Shown one piece after another: positions 52,141 to 60,672 of a stretch of DNA of 64,000 bases (position 1 is its first letter; each line of letters opens with the position of its first letter). Position numbers and translations under genes: made by a program. A model generated the notes under the pieces. That model saw nothing but the letters and a program-made list of their open reading frames with translations. It did not search any database and was not told the DNA's origin. Source of the DNA: JADFAK01 sp047615865 (lineage in GTDB: Bacteria > Bacteroidota > Bacteroidia > Flavobacteriales_D > Sanyastnellaceae); assembly GCA_047615865.1 (NCBI GenBank), contig JBLHIB010000002.1, positions 1 to 64,000 of the forward strand. The letters are read 5' to 3'.

Positions 52141-53289
52141 CTAAGCTTTCTGCTTAACCGCAATAGTTTCACTCTCCACGATCTCCAATCCATAACCGAC
52201 AATTCCCTTCATTCTTCGTGGGTTGTTGGTCATCAAGTTTATTTTGCGAACTCCTAAGTGTCGCAATATCTGAGCTCCTATTCCAAAGTCTTTGTTGTCC
52301 ATCTTCGCTGGGGCAGCTGCCGACTGATTCTCTTCACCTTGCTTGTTCACATTCTGATAAGCCCTCAGTTCGTCCACAATACCGTGACCTTCTCGTAGCT
52401 TATTGATGTATACGATTACACCTTTCCCGCGTTCTTCGATGATTTCCATTGCTCGGTGCAATTGCTCACCGCGGCCGAATTGTTCAGATCCAAAGATATC
52501 GCCCACCATGCTAGAAGAATGCACACGCACTAAAACTGCCTCATCTTCTTTCCAGGTCCCCTTAACAAGTGCAAGGTGTTCAATCTGATTGGTCGTTTGC
52601 CGAAAGGCGTGAAGCTTAAAATCACCATATTTCGTCGGCATATTGACTTCCATCTCATGCTCAATAAGGGTTTCGTTCTCCAATCGATAGGCGATCAAAT
52701 CTTGAATCGACACAAGCTTCATATCAAATTTCTTCGCTATCTCTTGCAATTGAGGAAGTCTGGCCATAGTTCCATCTTCATTCATGATTTCTACAATCAC
52801 TCCTGCTGGTTCTTTTCCTGCCAAACGTGCAAAATCGATAGCTGCCTCTGTATGTCCTGCTCTTCGCAATACACCGCCCACCTTGGCACGTAGCGGAAAT
52901 ATATGTCCTGGCTTACCCAATTCGCTTGGATGAATCTCTGGATCAATTAGAGCTTTGACTGTCTTGGCTCTATCTCCTGCCGAAATTCCGGTTGTACAAC
53001 CGTGTCCGTTCAAATCTACCGACACCGTAAATGGAGTCTCATAACTAGCAGAATTGGTAGTTACCATCATCTGCAGTCCAAGCTCATCGCATCGAGTCTC
53101 AATAAGAGGCGCGCAGATTAATCCGCGGCCATGCGTGGCCATAAAGTTGATTATTTCGGGAGTGATCGACTCTGCTGCGCAGATAAAATCTCCTTCATTT
53201 TCACGATCCTCATCGTCTACGACAATGATCACTTCTCCATTGCGAATTGCCTCTATAGCATCCACAATTGTATCCAGTTGCTGTTCCAT
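52141..53289 (-). CDS. ribBA: DHBP synthase with degenerate GTP cyclohydrolase II domain (RibBA-type)
   Basis: Protein of 382 residues. Residues 1-205 are an intact 3,4-dihydroxy-2-butanone-4-phosphate synthase: DDEDRENEGD (25-34), THGRGLICAP, GISAGDRAKT and RRAGHTEAAIDFARLAG. It makes the four-carbon riboflavin precursor from ribulose 5-phosphate. Residues 220-380 follow the GTP cyclohydrolase II fold, but the zinc cysteines are replaced (S260, F271, R273), and the catalytic loop LRQEGRGIG reads INKLREGHG (295-303), losing the key Arg and Glu residues. So the second half is probably inactive or regulatory and the gene works as ribB; the intact ribA is at 39205. A TACCTTTG element is 16 bases upstream. 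Confidence 0.93.
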   Translation of the reverse strand: MEQQLDTIVDAIEAIRNGEVIIVVDDEDRENEGDFICAAESITPEIINFMATHGRGLICAPLIETRCDELGLQMMVTTNSASYETPFTVSVDLNGHGCTTGISAGDRAKTVKALIDPEIHPSELGKPGHIFPLRAKVGGVLRRAGHTEAAIDFARLAGKEPAGVIVEIMNEDGTMARLPQLQEIAKKFDMKLVSIQDLIAYRLENETLIEHEMEVNMPTKYGDFKLHAFRQTTNQIEHLALVKGTWKEDEAVLVRVHSSSMVGDIFGSEQFGRGEQLHRAMEIIEERGKGVIVYINKLREGHGIVDELRAYQNVNKQGEENQSAAAPAKMDNKDFGIGAQILRHLGVRKINLMTNNPRRMKGIVGYGLEIVESETIAVKQKA

Positions 53290-53305
53290 TCTATCAAGTT
53301 CGCCG

Positions 53306-53313
53306 CAAAGGTA
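53306..53313 (-). promoter_or_regulatory. Bacteroidota -7 element (TACCTTTG)
   Basis: TAnnTTTG match on the minus strand 16 bases before the ribBA ATG at 53289, in the divergent region shared with def. Confidence 0.5.
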
Positions 53314-53393
53314 CAGAATTGAATAGAGTCAGACATGAAATCAATGCCTTTGCTTTATGCAAGAAACAGTTTTAAAAGCGGCAATTGTATGCG

Positions 53394-53401
53394 TACTTTT
53401 G
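53394..53401 (+). promoter_or_regulatory. Bacteroidota -7 element (TACTTTTG)
   Basis: TAnnTTTG match ending 18 bases before the def ATG at 53420. Confidence 0.5.
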
Positions 53402-53419
53402 CAATCTGAATTTATTTGA

Positions 53420-53995
53420 ATGATATACCCTATTGTAGCGTACGGCGATCCCGTACTACGTGCAAAATGCAAAGAGATCGAAGAGGACTATCCTGATTTG
53501 GATAAGCTTATAGCCAATATGTTTGAGACCATGTACAGTGCCAAGGGCGTTGGATTGGCTGCTCCGCAAATTGGCAAAGACATCCGTTTATTCATCGTCG
53601 ATGCTTCACCATTTGCCGAAGGCGAAGATCCTTCGCCAGAGTGTGCCAACTTCAAACGTGTTTTCATCAATCCCATCCTTTTTGATGAGGAAGGAGAAGA
53701 ATGGGGTTTTGAGGAAGGGTGTTTGAGCATCCCGAATATCCGTGAAGAGGTAAAGAGATTGCCGCGGTTAAAAATAGAGTACTACGATGAAAACTGGGAA
53801 CTATACGAGGAAGAATTGGATGGTTTTGCTGCGCGCGTGGTTCAGCATGAATACGACCACATTGAGGGAATATTGTTTACCGATAAAATCAATCCACTCA
53901 AACGCACCTTACTTAAAGGTAAGCTCAAAGACATCAGCAAAGGGATAGTCGATGCCAGTTATCGCATGCGCTTCCCAAAACAAAAAAGAAGGTAA
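53420..53995 (+). CDS. def: Peptide deformylase
   Basis: Protein of 191 residues. It removes the formyl group from the N-terminal methionine of new proteins. The three active-site motifs are intact: GVGLAAPQ (43-50), EGCLSIP (99-105, metal ligand C101) and HEYDH (143-147, metal ligands H143 and H147, catalytic E144). It is cytoplasmic. The next gene begins one base after its stop. Confidence 0.97.
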   Translation: MIYPIVAYGDPVLRAKCKEIEEDYPDLDKLIANMFETMYSAKGVGLAAPQIGKDIRLFIVDASPFAEGEDPSPECANFKRVFINPILFDEEGEEWGFEEGCLSIPNIREEVKRLPRLKIEYYDENWELYEEELDGFAARVVQHEYDHIEGILFTDKINPLKRTLLKGKLKDISKGIVDASYRMRFPKQKRR

Positions 53996-53996
53996 T

Positions 53997-54539
53997 ATGA
54001 AACGATACATTTTTATTGCACTCACCTTGGCTATGATAAGCTGCGGTGACAGTCCAAAAGTCGATATGATTACTGGAGAGACCAAAGAAGAGCTTGTCGA
54101 GCGCATCAACGAATGCGAGGCCAATGCCCTCAATGGAGACACCAAAATCGACAAGGTAAAAGGGCATGAATTGATGCGTTCATATTTGGACTACACCAAT
54201 ACTTATCGTGACGATTCTATTGCTGGAGTTTACTTATTCAAGGCCGGCGATGTTGCAAGAAATTTGGGTCGATACAAGCAGGCTATTTCTATTCTTACCA
54301 ACCTGCACGACGGATTCCCAAAACATACCAAGAAGGCTGAAACTGCTTTTCTAATTGCATTCATTCAAGACAATGATTTACATGACCGCGAAATGGCAAA
54401 AAAGGCCTACGAGAACGTAATCAAGCTCTATCCAGAGCACACATTGGCATCAGATGCGCAGGCCAGAATCCAGACTCTCTATATGACTGATGAAGAAATG
54501 ATCGAGATGTTCCGCAAGAAGAATGAAGTCGATTCTTGA
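53997..54539 (+). CDS. TPR-type lipoprotein
   Basis: Protein of 180 residues from the ATG at 53997, one base past the def stop and preceded by AAGAAGG. Lipobox IALTLAMISC predicts lipidation at Cys16. The rest is helical with tetratricopeptide-like units (AGVYLFKAGDVARNLGRYKQ, AETAFLIAFIQDN, MAKKAYENVIKLYPEH). It resembles outer-membrane-facing TPR lipoproteins of the YfgC/BamD-like size class but is too short for BamD. Function unknown; it is likely co-transcribed with def. Confidence 0.85.
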   Translation: MKRYIFIALTLAMISCGDSPKVDMITGETKEELVERINECEANALNGDTKIDKVKGHELMRSYLDYTNTYRDDSIAGVYLFKAGDVARNLGRYKQAISILTNLHDGFPKHTKKAETAFLIAFIQDNDLHDREMAKKAYENVIKLYPEHTLASDAQARIQTLYMTDEEMIEMFRKKNEVDS

Positions 54540-54589
54540 TGCTTTTTTCGCTCTCCTTTAAAGTGTGAATTGGCGTGCGCTTTAATATT

Positions 54590-55604
54590 TATCTGTCATT
54601 GAACTGCCAATTGCATTCTGTTCTCAAGGTCTCTGGACTTTTGCACCGGTGATTTTCTGCTTTGTCATAGTCCCGATCGCTGAAATTATTTTTGGCACAC
54701 AAAAAGCAAACCTCAGTGAGGTAGAGAAGGAAATCGCTTCGAAAGATCGACTCCATAATCTTATCTTGTATCCTCTATTGTCCATCCAGCTAGTCCTAAT
54801 GGGATGCTTCATATTCTCGATCCAAGAAGAGGGTCTTTCTATAGTGGATATCATAGTTAGAGTATCGGGAGTCGGCATGTTGTGCGGAGTAATTGGGCAT
54901 CAACGTGGCCCACGAACTCGGTCACCGTCCCAATAGGTCTGAACAATTCATGGCAAAACCCCTTCTACTCAATTCACAATACAAGTATTTCTTTGTGGAG
55001 CACAACAAAGGACACCACAAAAAAGCAGCAGCACATGATGATCCAGCGACGGCCAGACTAAAAGAATCAGTTTACGCTTTTTGGTTTCGATCAATATATT
55101 GGAGTTATATCTCTGCTTGGAAGATTCAAAACCAGGAAATAAAACGAATGGGTTACAGATTTTAAGCCTTAAAAACGAGATGTTGTGGTATGTTATTCTG
55201 CAAAGCGCTGTCCTGTTGATGCTTGCCATCTTCTTCGGTCCTCTCACCATGCTTCTATATTTGGGCCCAGCCTTCATGGGTATTCTTCTACTATAAACCG
55301 ATAATTACATTGAGCATTATGGCCTAAAACGTGCCATGGTCAATGATAAACGACAAGAAAATGTGCAAGTATGGCACAGTTGTAATTCAGATCATGTTGT
55401 TTGGTAGGCTCATGCTTCTTGAACTCACGAGGCACTCCGATCATCATTTCAATTCGCAGAAAAAGCACCAGATTCTCTACGCTTGAAGAGGCTCCACAGA
55501 TGCCTGCGGGCGATCCAGGAATGATGGTTCTCTAACTCTTGCCCCTACTTTGGTTTGCCTTGATGGACAAGCAACTTCGCCTTTTAAGCGACAAGCGCAA
55601 ATAA
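54590..55604 (+). pseudogene. alkB: Broken alkane 1-monooxygenase (AlkB) gene
   Basis: Fragments in successive plus frames rebuild an AlkB-type membrane di-iron hydroxylase. An N-terminal part (CSQGLWTFAPVIFCF, VPIAEIIFGTQKANLSE) leads to histidine box 1 in VAHELGHRPN, box 2 in EHNKGHHKKA, the HYG motif NYIEHYGLKRA and box 3 in LTRHSDHHFNSQKKH, then EEAPQMPAGDPGMM. Lesions: no start codon or first residues, an extra G in the GGG at 54895, a frameshift near 55150, TAA at 55294, a frameshift near 55405, a further one near 55485 and TAA near 55532. The iron-binding boxes survive, so loss appears recent. Relatives oxidise medium-chain alkanes to alcohols. The rebuilt tail (LLSDKRK) is copy 3 of the 18-bp repeat. 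Confidence 0.9.
55587..55604 (+). repeat. 18-bp dispersed exact repeat, copy 3
   Basis: AGCGACAAGCGCAAATAA, identical to 13993-14010 and 44289-44306, in the same orientation. Here it would encode the last residues SDKRK and the stop of the ancestral alkB frame. Confidence 0.6.
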
Positions 55605-55639
55605 TTCCATCATTTCGTTCGCTGGCTGACTCAAAATCC

Positions 55640-55647
55640 TAATTTTG
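55640..55647 (+). promoter_or_regulatory. Bacteroidota -7 element (TAATTTTG)
   Basis: TAnnTTTG match ending 22 bases before the aldolase ATG at 55670. Confidence 0.5.
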
Positions 55648-55669
55648 TGGCGGATTTAAAGACTAGACA

Positions 55670-56737
55670 ATGAGCAGATTCAGATCAGGAGTTCTCCACG
55701 GAGATGAGGTTACAGATTTATTGCGTCACGCGAATGAAAACAACTACGCATTGCCGGCGGTAAACGTAGTAGGAACAAGCACCGTAAATGCGGTGATCGA
55801 AGCGGCAAAAAAGGTAAACTCGCCTGTAATTGTGCAATTCTCCAGCGGTGGTGGAGTTTTCTATGCCGGAAAGGGATTGTCAAATGACAACCATGCTGCT
55901 GCCATTGCAGGATCTGTTTCAGGCGCACTTCACGTGCATGAGATGGCCAAAGCCTATGGTGTACCAGTCATCCTTCACACTGATCATTGTGCCAAAAAAT
56001 TGCTTCCTTGGATCGACGGTCTGCTCGACGCAGGTGAAAAATTCCACGCTGCAACCGGTCAACCTTTGTACAGTTCGCATATGCTCGACCTTTCTGAAGA
56101 GCCTATTGAGGAGAACATCGCAATCTCTCGTAAGTATTTCGAGCGGATGAACAAGATTGGAATGACCATAGAAATCGAACTCGGCATTACCGGTGGCGAG
56201 GAAGATGGCGTGGACAATACAGGCATCGACAGCAGTAAATTGTATACTCAGCCAGAAGAAGTGGCTTATGCCTATGAGGAACTTTTAAAGATCTCTGATC
56301 GTTTCACCGTTGCCGCAGCATTCGGTAATGTGCATGGTGTGTACAAGCCGGGAAATGTTTCTTTAGAGCCTATCATTCTCAAGAACTCTCAGGAGCACAT
56401 CCAGAAAAAATACAATACGGGCAATAACCCAGTTAACTTTGTATTCCACGGTGGTTCTGGTTCGGACCCGGCTCAAATCAAAGAAGCGATTGAGTACGGT
56501 GCCATTAAAATGAACCTAGATACGGATATGCAATGGGCATTTTCTTGTGGTGTTCGCGACTATATCCTAGATAAGAAGGACTACATGCAAGCTCAAATAG
56601 GAAACCCCGACGGCGATGACAAGCCGAACAAGAAATATTACGACCCACGTGTTTGGCTACGTGAGGGCGAAAAAACTTTTATCGATCGACTAGAGGTTGC
56701 CTTTCAGAACTTGAATTGCATCAATAGAAATAGCTAG
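55670..56737 (+). CDS. fbaA: Class II fructose-bisphosphate aldolase
   Basis: Protein of 355 residues, the length of the E. coli FbaA subclass. It splits fructose 1,6-bisphosphate into glyceraldehyde 3-phosphate and dihydroxyacetone phosphate. Zinc site and catalytic motifs: ILHTDHCAKK, EIELGITGGEEDG, AAAFGNVHGVYKPGN and FVFHGGSGSDPAQI, with NLDTDMQWA at the substrate phosphate site. Cytoplasmic. It is preceded by a promoter element and followed, after 48 bases, by the secreted EEP gene. Confidence 0.97.
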   Translation: MSRFRSGVLHGDEVTDLLRHANENNYALPAVNVVGTSTVNAVIEAAKKVNSPVIVQFSSGGGVFYAGKGLSNDNHAAAIAGSVSGALHVHEMAKAYGVPVILHTDHCAKKLLPWIDGLLDAGEKFHAATGQPLYSSHMLDLSEEPIEENIAISRKYFERMNKIGMTIEIELGITGGEEDGVDNTGIDSSKLYTQPEEVAYAYEELLKISDRFTVAAAFGNVHGVYKPGNVSLEPIILKNSQEHIQKKYNTGNNPVNFVFHGGSGSDPAQIKEAIEYGAIKMNLDTDMQWAFSCGVRDYILDKKDYMQAQIGNPDGDDKPNKKYYDPRVWLREGEKTFIDRLEVAFQNLNCINRNS

Positions 56738-56785
56738 TCTGTTCAATACACAATCCAATCGTTGATTAACTTATAAACTCAAAGC

Positions 56786-58033
56786 ATGAAAAAATCTGTC
56801 CTCTACTTACTGTTTGCGGTCTTAGCGTTTCACGCAAATGGACAGATCAAATTGATGTCATACAACATCCTCAATTACCCAACGAGCGAGCTGATTGGAC
56901 GTGCAGATACCCTTCAGCACATTATTGATTATGTGGAGCCAGATATTCTAATGGTTCAAGAATTGAAATCTGCATGGGGCTTGGAGCAATTGCTGACAGT
57001 TTCCTTTGCCAACCAAAGTGGCAACTTCGCTACTTCAGAGTATGTTCCTCAGCAAGGGAATCCTGGTAATTCGAATTCGTTGCAACAGGCTATTGTTTAT
57101 GACCAAGATAAATTTACACTTTACTCGCAAGACGAAGTAATCACTACCTACAGAGATGTCAACGAATTCGTGCTTTACCTCAACGATTCGCAATTGCCAA
57201 ACGGAGCCGACACTACCTTTATATACTTGTATGTGACTCACCTCAAAAGTAGTTCAGGCAATACCAACCAGCAATTGAGACTAGAAATGGTGGAAGCTTG
57301 GCGCGAGTATATTGAAGCCAATGTTGATGATGATGCTATGGTCATTTTCGCAGGAGACTTCAATGTATACTCTTCTACTGAGCCAGCTTATCAACTCCTT
57401 TTGGGCTCTGATGAGACAATTCCATTGTACGATCCAATAGACGCTCCAGGTGTTTGGACCGACAGCGGATATCCCAACAAGGAATATCTAACGCAGAGCA
57501 CACGTACGCAGACTATATTCAACGACGGCGCTAGTGGTGGTTTGGATGATCGCTTTGATTTCATCCTAGTGAGTGACAATCTCCTCGATCAATCGAGTAC
57601 AGTTCATTATCTAGAAGACAGTTACCTCGCTTTGGGAAACAATGGAACTTGCTACAATCAAAACATCCTCGATTGTGATCAGGGCAATGACGTTCCTTAT
57701 TCTATGTTAAGTTCCCTCTACTATATGTCTGATCACCTTCCTATTATTATGGAGCTTGAAACGTCAGTAGATTTGGCTTTGGACGTAGCACATTTGCCAC
57801 TCCAGAAAAACTTCGGTACATACTTCAATGGCCGACTAGGACAAATCACTTTTAAATTCCCAAAGCTTAGTCCGACCGAATACCAAATTTTCTCGGCACA
57901 TGGAAGTCTAATCCAGACTGGCAGGATAGCCCAAGGTCAGCGTTTCGTCGATTGCAAAATGGAAGATGCTGGATTGTACTTATTCTGCATTCCTTCTACA
58001 GGTGAGACATTGCGTTTCTTCGTTAAAGACTAG
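56786..58033 (+). CDS. Secreted endonuclease/exonuclease/phosphatase family protein
   Basis: Protein of 415 residues. Signal peptide 1-19 (VLYLLFAVLAFHANGQ). The EEP fold follows with the expected catalytic blocks: MSYNILNYP, VQELKSAWGL (metal-binding Glu), VTHLKSSSG, FAGDFNVYSS (GDFN) and MSDHLPIIM (SDH general base). The final 80 residues (LPLQKNFGTYFNGRLGQ, YQIFSAHGSLIQTG, AGLYLFCIPSTGE) look like a divergent T9SS type A sorting domain without the usual YPNP start. Family members cleave phosphodiesters, either nucleic acid or phospholipid; which one cannot be told. Confidence 0.88.
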   Translation: MKKSVLYLLFAVLAFHANGQIKLMSYNILNYPTSELIGRADTLQHIIDYVEPDILMVQELKSAWGLEQLLTVSFANQSGNFATSEYVPQQGNPGNSNSLQQAIVYDQDKFTLYSQDEVITTYRDVNEFVLYLNDSQLPNGADTTFIYLYVTHLKSSSGNTNQQLRLEMVEAWREYIEANVDDDAMVIFAGDFNVYSSTEPAYQLLLGSDETIPLYDPIDAPGVWTDSGYPNKEYLTQSTRTQTIFNDGASGGLDDRFDFILVSDNLLDQSSTVHYLEDSYLALGNNGTCYNQNILDCDQGNDVPYSMLSSLYYMSDHLPIIMELETSVDLALDVAHLPLQKNFGTYFNGRLGQITFKFPKLSPTEYQIFSAHGSLIQTGRIAQGQRFVDCKMEDAGLYLFCIPSTGETLRFFVKD

Positions 58034-58183
58034 CAATCAATTGACTGCTGCAGTTGAATCATTAAGTAGCTGGATTACCATTCATACCGTTGGTACAATA
58101 GTTGTTTAGAACCGACCAAGGTTGAACTAGCTTTACCTATCGAATCCAAAAGAATAAATATGCCCAAAGAAATAGCACATACA

Positions 58184-60034
58184 ATGAATAAACTGACTCT
58201 TCTCTGCCTAATGTTATTGGGCTTTACTCTTGCAAGTGCTCAAAGTGATCGCTGGCAACAAAAAGCCGAATACGTCATGGATATCGATATGGACGTAGAA
58301 AAGCATCAGTATGCGGGCAAGCAGAGTCTTACTTATTACAACAACTCTTCAGATGTTCTGGATAAGGTTTTTTACCATCTCTACTTCAATGCATTCCAAC
58401 CGGGAAGCATGATGGATGTAAGAAGTCAAAACATCTCTGATCCAGATCCACGAGTAGGTGATCGTATTGGCAACCTTACACCTGAAGAAGAAGGCTGGAT
58501 TAAAGTAAAGTCGCTGACAATGAACGGGAAGAAGGTAGGCTATGTCGTTTCCGGGACTATTCTAGAGGTAACTCTTCTCAAAGGTATTAAGCCAAATTCA
58601 AAGGTAGTTTTCGAAATGGAATGGGACGCGCAAGTTCCGTTGCAAGTCCGTCGCTCAGGTTGGAACAATGCCGAAGGTGTTGAATTCAGTATGACGCAAT
58701 GGTACCCAAAAATGTGTGAGTACGACTATGAAGGATGGCATTCAAATCCATACATCGGTCGTGAATTTCATGGTATTTGGGGAGACTTCGAGGTCAACAT
58801 AAACATGGATAGCAGATATACATTGGGCGGAACCGGCGTTGTACAAAATGGCAACGAAGTGGGCAAAGGATATGGAGATTCTCCCGTTCAACGTGGTCCT
58901 CAGAAGCAAAAAACAATGTGGAAGTTCAAAGCGGAGAATGTACATGACTTTGCTTGGGCAGCAGATCCAGACTATCACCACGATGTGAAAAAATTGAAGA
59001 ATGGAACCGAGCTTCATTTCCTTTATCAGGACGATGAAGAGTACAACACAAACTGGGTAGAAATGCAGGATTTCATGTTGAAGTCATTTGATTACATGAA
59101 CGAACATTTTGGTGAGTATCCTTACCCACAGTACACTTTCATTCAAGGCGGTGACGGTGGTATGGAATACCCGATGATTACCTTGATTACAGGAAAGCGA
59201 AAAGTATCCAGTCTTGTGGGTGTTAGTGTTCATGAATCTGCGCACTCTTGGTACCAAGGTGTTCTTGCAACCAACGAAAGCTTATACGAATGGATGGACG
59301 AAGGTTTTACATCTTATGCCTCTTCTGAAACCATGGGTCACTTATTTGCAGGCCGCTCATATCCTCCTCATCACTGGTCTTACGAGGGATACTTCGGGAT
59401 CGTTCGAGAAGGAATTGAGGAGCCTCTCATTACGCATGCGGATCACTACAATACTAATTCGGCGTATGGTACAGCCGCATACAGCAAGGGAGAAGTTCTT
59501 GTAGCTCAATTGGGTTATGTAATAGGTCTAGAGAATTTAGAACAGGTACTGCTGGACTATTTCAATATTTGGAAGTTCAAGCACCCCAACCCAACAGATT
59601 TTAAGAGAGTAGCTGAAAAGCAAAGTGGACTGGAGCTAGATTGGTACTTCGAGTATTTCGAAAAAACTACGAAGACCATTGATTATAAGGTAAGTCAAGT
59701 AGTAGGACAGGATGGTAAAACAGCGGTTACTTTGGAAAGAGTTGGACTGATGCCAATGCCTCTAGATGTCCTCATCACCTTTCGCGATGGCACGAAGAGC
59801 ATGGTAAACATTCCTTTGAGGATTATGCGTGGCTCTAAGCCTTCGGCAAATGACTATACGCGTATTGCTGAAGATTGGCCTTGGACTAACCCAACCTATA
59901 CTTTGCAACTCGACAGACATATCTCTGACATTCTCAGCATTGAGATTGATCCAGAAAGGGGCATGGCGGACATCGATAGAAGCAACAACAGCTTCACCTT
60001 GGAAGAAGGAGTTGAATTCATTTGGAAGCACTAG
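58184..60034 (+). CDS. M1 family metallopeptidase, secreted
   Basis: Protein of 616 residues from the ATG at 58184 (signal peptide LTLLCLMLLGFTLASAQ); an ATG at 58160 would add eight residues. N-terminal beta domain about 20-260, then a thermolysin-like domain with GGDGGMEYPMITLITG (exopeptidase-type motif GGMEYP) and the zinc motif H350-E-S-A-H354 with the third ligand E373 after 18 residues (WMDEGFTSY). A C-terminal domain follows, with no sorting domain. It probably acts in the periplasm or is released, trimming peptides. It is followed after four bases by bioY. Confidence 0.93.
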   Translation: MNKLTLLCLMLLGFTLASAQSDRWQQKAEYVMDIDMDVEKHQYAGKQSLTYYNNSSDVLDKVFYHLYFNAFQPGSMMDVRSQNISDPDPRVGDRIGNLTPEEEGWIKVKSLTMNGKKVGYVVSGTILEVTLLKGIKPNSKVVFEMEWDAQVPLQVRRSGWNNAEGVEFSMTQWYPKMCEYDYEGWHSNPYIGREFHGIWGDFEVNINMDSRYTLGGTGVVQNGNEVGKGYGDSPVQRGPQKQKTMWKFKAENVHDFAWAADPDYHHDVKKLKNGTELHFLYQDDEEYNTNWVEMQDFMLKSFDYMNEHFGEYPYPQYTFIQGGDGGMEYPMITLITGKRKVSSLVGVSVHESAHSWYQGVLATNESLYEWMDEGFTSYASSETMGHLFAGRSYPPHHWSYEGYFGIVREGIEEPLITHADHYNTNSAYGTAAYSKGEVLVAQLGYVIGLENLEQVLLDYFNIWKFKHPNPTDFKRVAEKQSGLELDWYFEYFEKTTKTIDYKVSQVVGQDGKTAVTLERVGLMPMPLDVLITFRDGTKSMVNIPLRIMRGSKPSANDYTRIAEDWPWTNPTYTLQLDRHISDILSIEIDPERGMADIDRSNNSFTLEEGVEFIWKH

Positions 60035-60038
60035 TAAT

Positions 60039-60617
60039 ATGTTTGCAGATTCTATACGCCTACACGGCAACAACACAGTTAATAGTATAATTACTGTTTT
60101 GATTGGTATCGCTTTGATATCAGTTTTATCACCATTGACTATTGACCTCACCGGACAATTGCAGTTTACTTTACAGACTTACGCTATCATTTTAGTGGCG
60201 GTAGTGTTTGGCTGGAAAATCGGTCTGGCAGCAACAGTTGGATATTTCATAGTAGGCATCTCTGGAGTTCCGGTTTTCCCTGGCTATGGTTCAGGAATTG
60301 AAAGACTAGTAGGCGAATACGGCGGGTTTTATTTCGGTTTTTTAATGGCTGCGGCCGTATGCGGTTACGTTGCAGAAAGTGCCACTCCCACAACCTACGC
60401 GCGCAATATTTCGATTTGGCTTCTAGGACATCTTATAGTCCTACTCCTTGGATTTAGCTGGCTTTGGAAGATCATTCCACCACTAAATGGATGGATGTCT
60501 GAGCTTGAGCCTTTAATCCCTGGAATGATGATCAAAGTGGCTCTTGGAATGGTAACCGTCCACATCATTGGGCGGATTATTGAAAACCGTCAAAAGCTAA
60601 AGAAAAGTCCAAATTGA
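60039..60617 (+). CDS. bioY: Biotin transporter BioY
   Basis: Protein of 192 residues from the ATG at 60039 with about six membrane helices. BioY hallmarks: ISVLSPLTIDLTGQLQFTLQ, VGISGVPVFPGYGSGIERL and GGFYFGFLMAAAVCGYVAE. It is the substrate-binding subunit of an ECF biotin importer or works alone; no BioMN energising genes are in the window. Its start lies four bases after the M1 peptidase stop, so they are probably co-transcribed. Confidence 0.93.
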   Translation: MFADSIRLHGNNTVNSIITVLIGIALISVLSPLTIDLTGQLQFTLQTYAIILVAVVFGWKIGLAATVGYFIVGISGVPVFPGYGSGIERLVGEYGGFYFGFLMAAAVCGYVAESATPTTYARNISIWLLGHLIVLLLGFSWLWKIIPPLNGWMSELEPLIPGMMIKVALGMVTVHIIGRIIENRQKLKKSPN

Positions 60618-60672
60618 TTAATCGTTGGCTTCCGTGCCGACTTTGTACATTTATGGCCCCAACCCAAACCAA

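Noticed and set aside
54893..55296. Two separate small membrane proteins
   Set aside because: They join with their neighbours into one AlkB sequence with histidine boxes in the right order, so they are pseudogene fragments.
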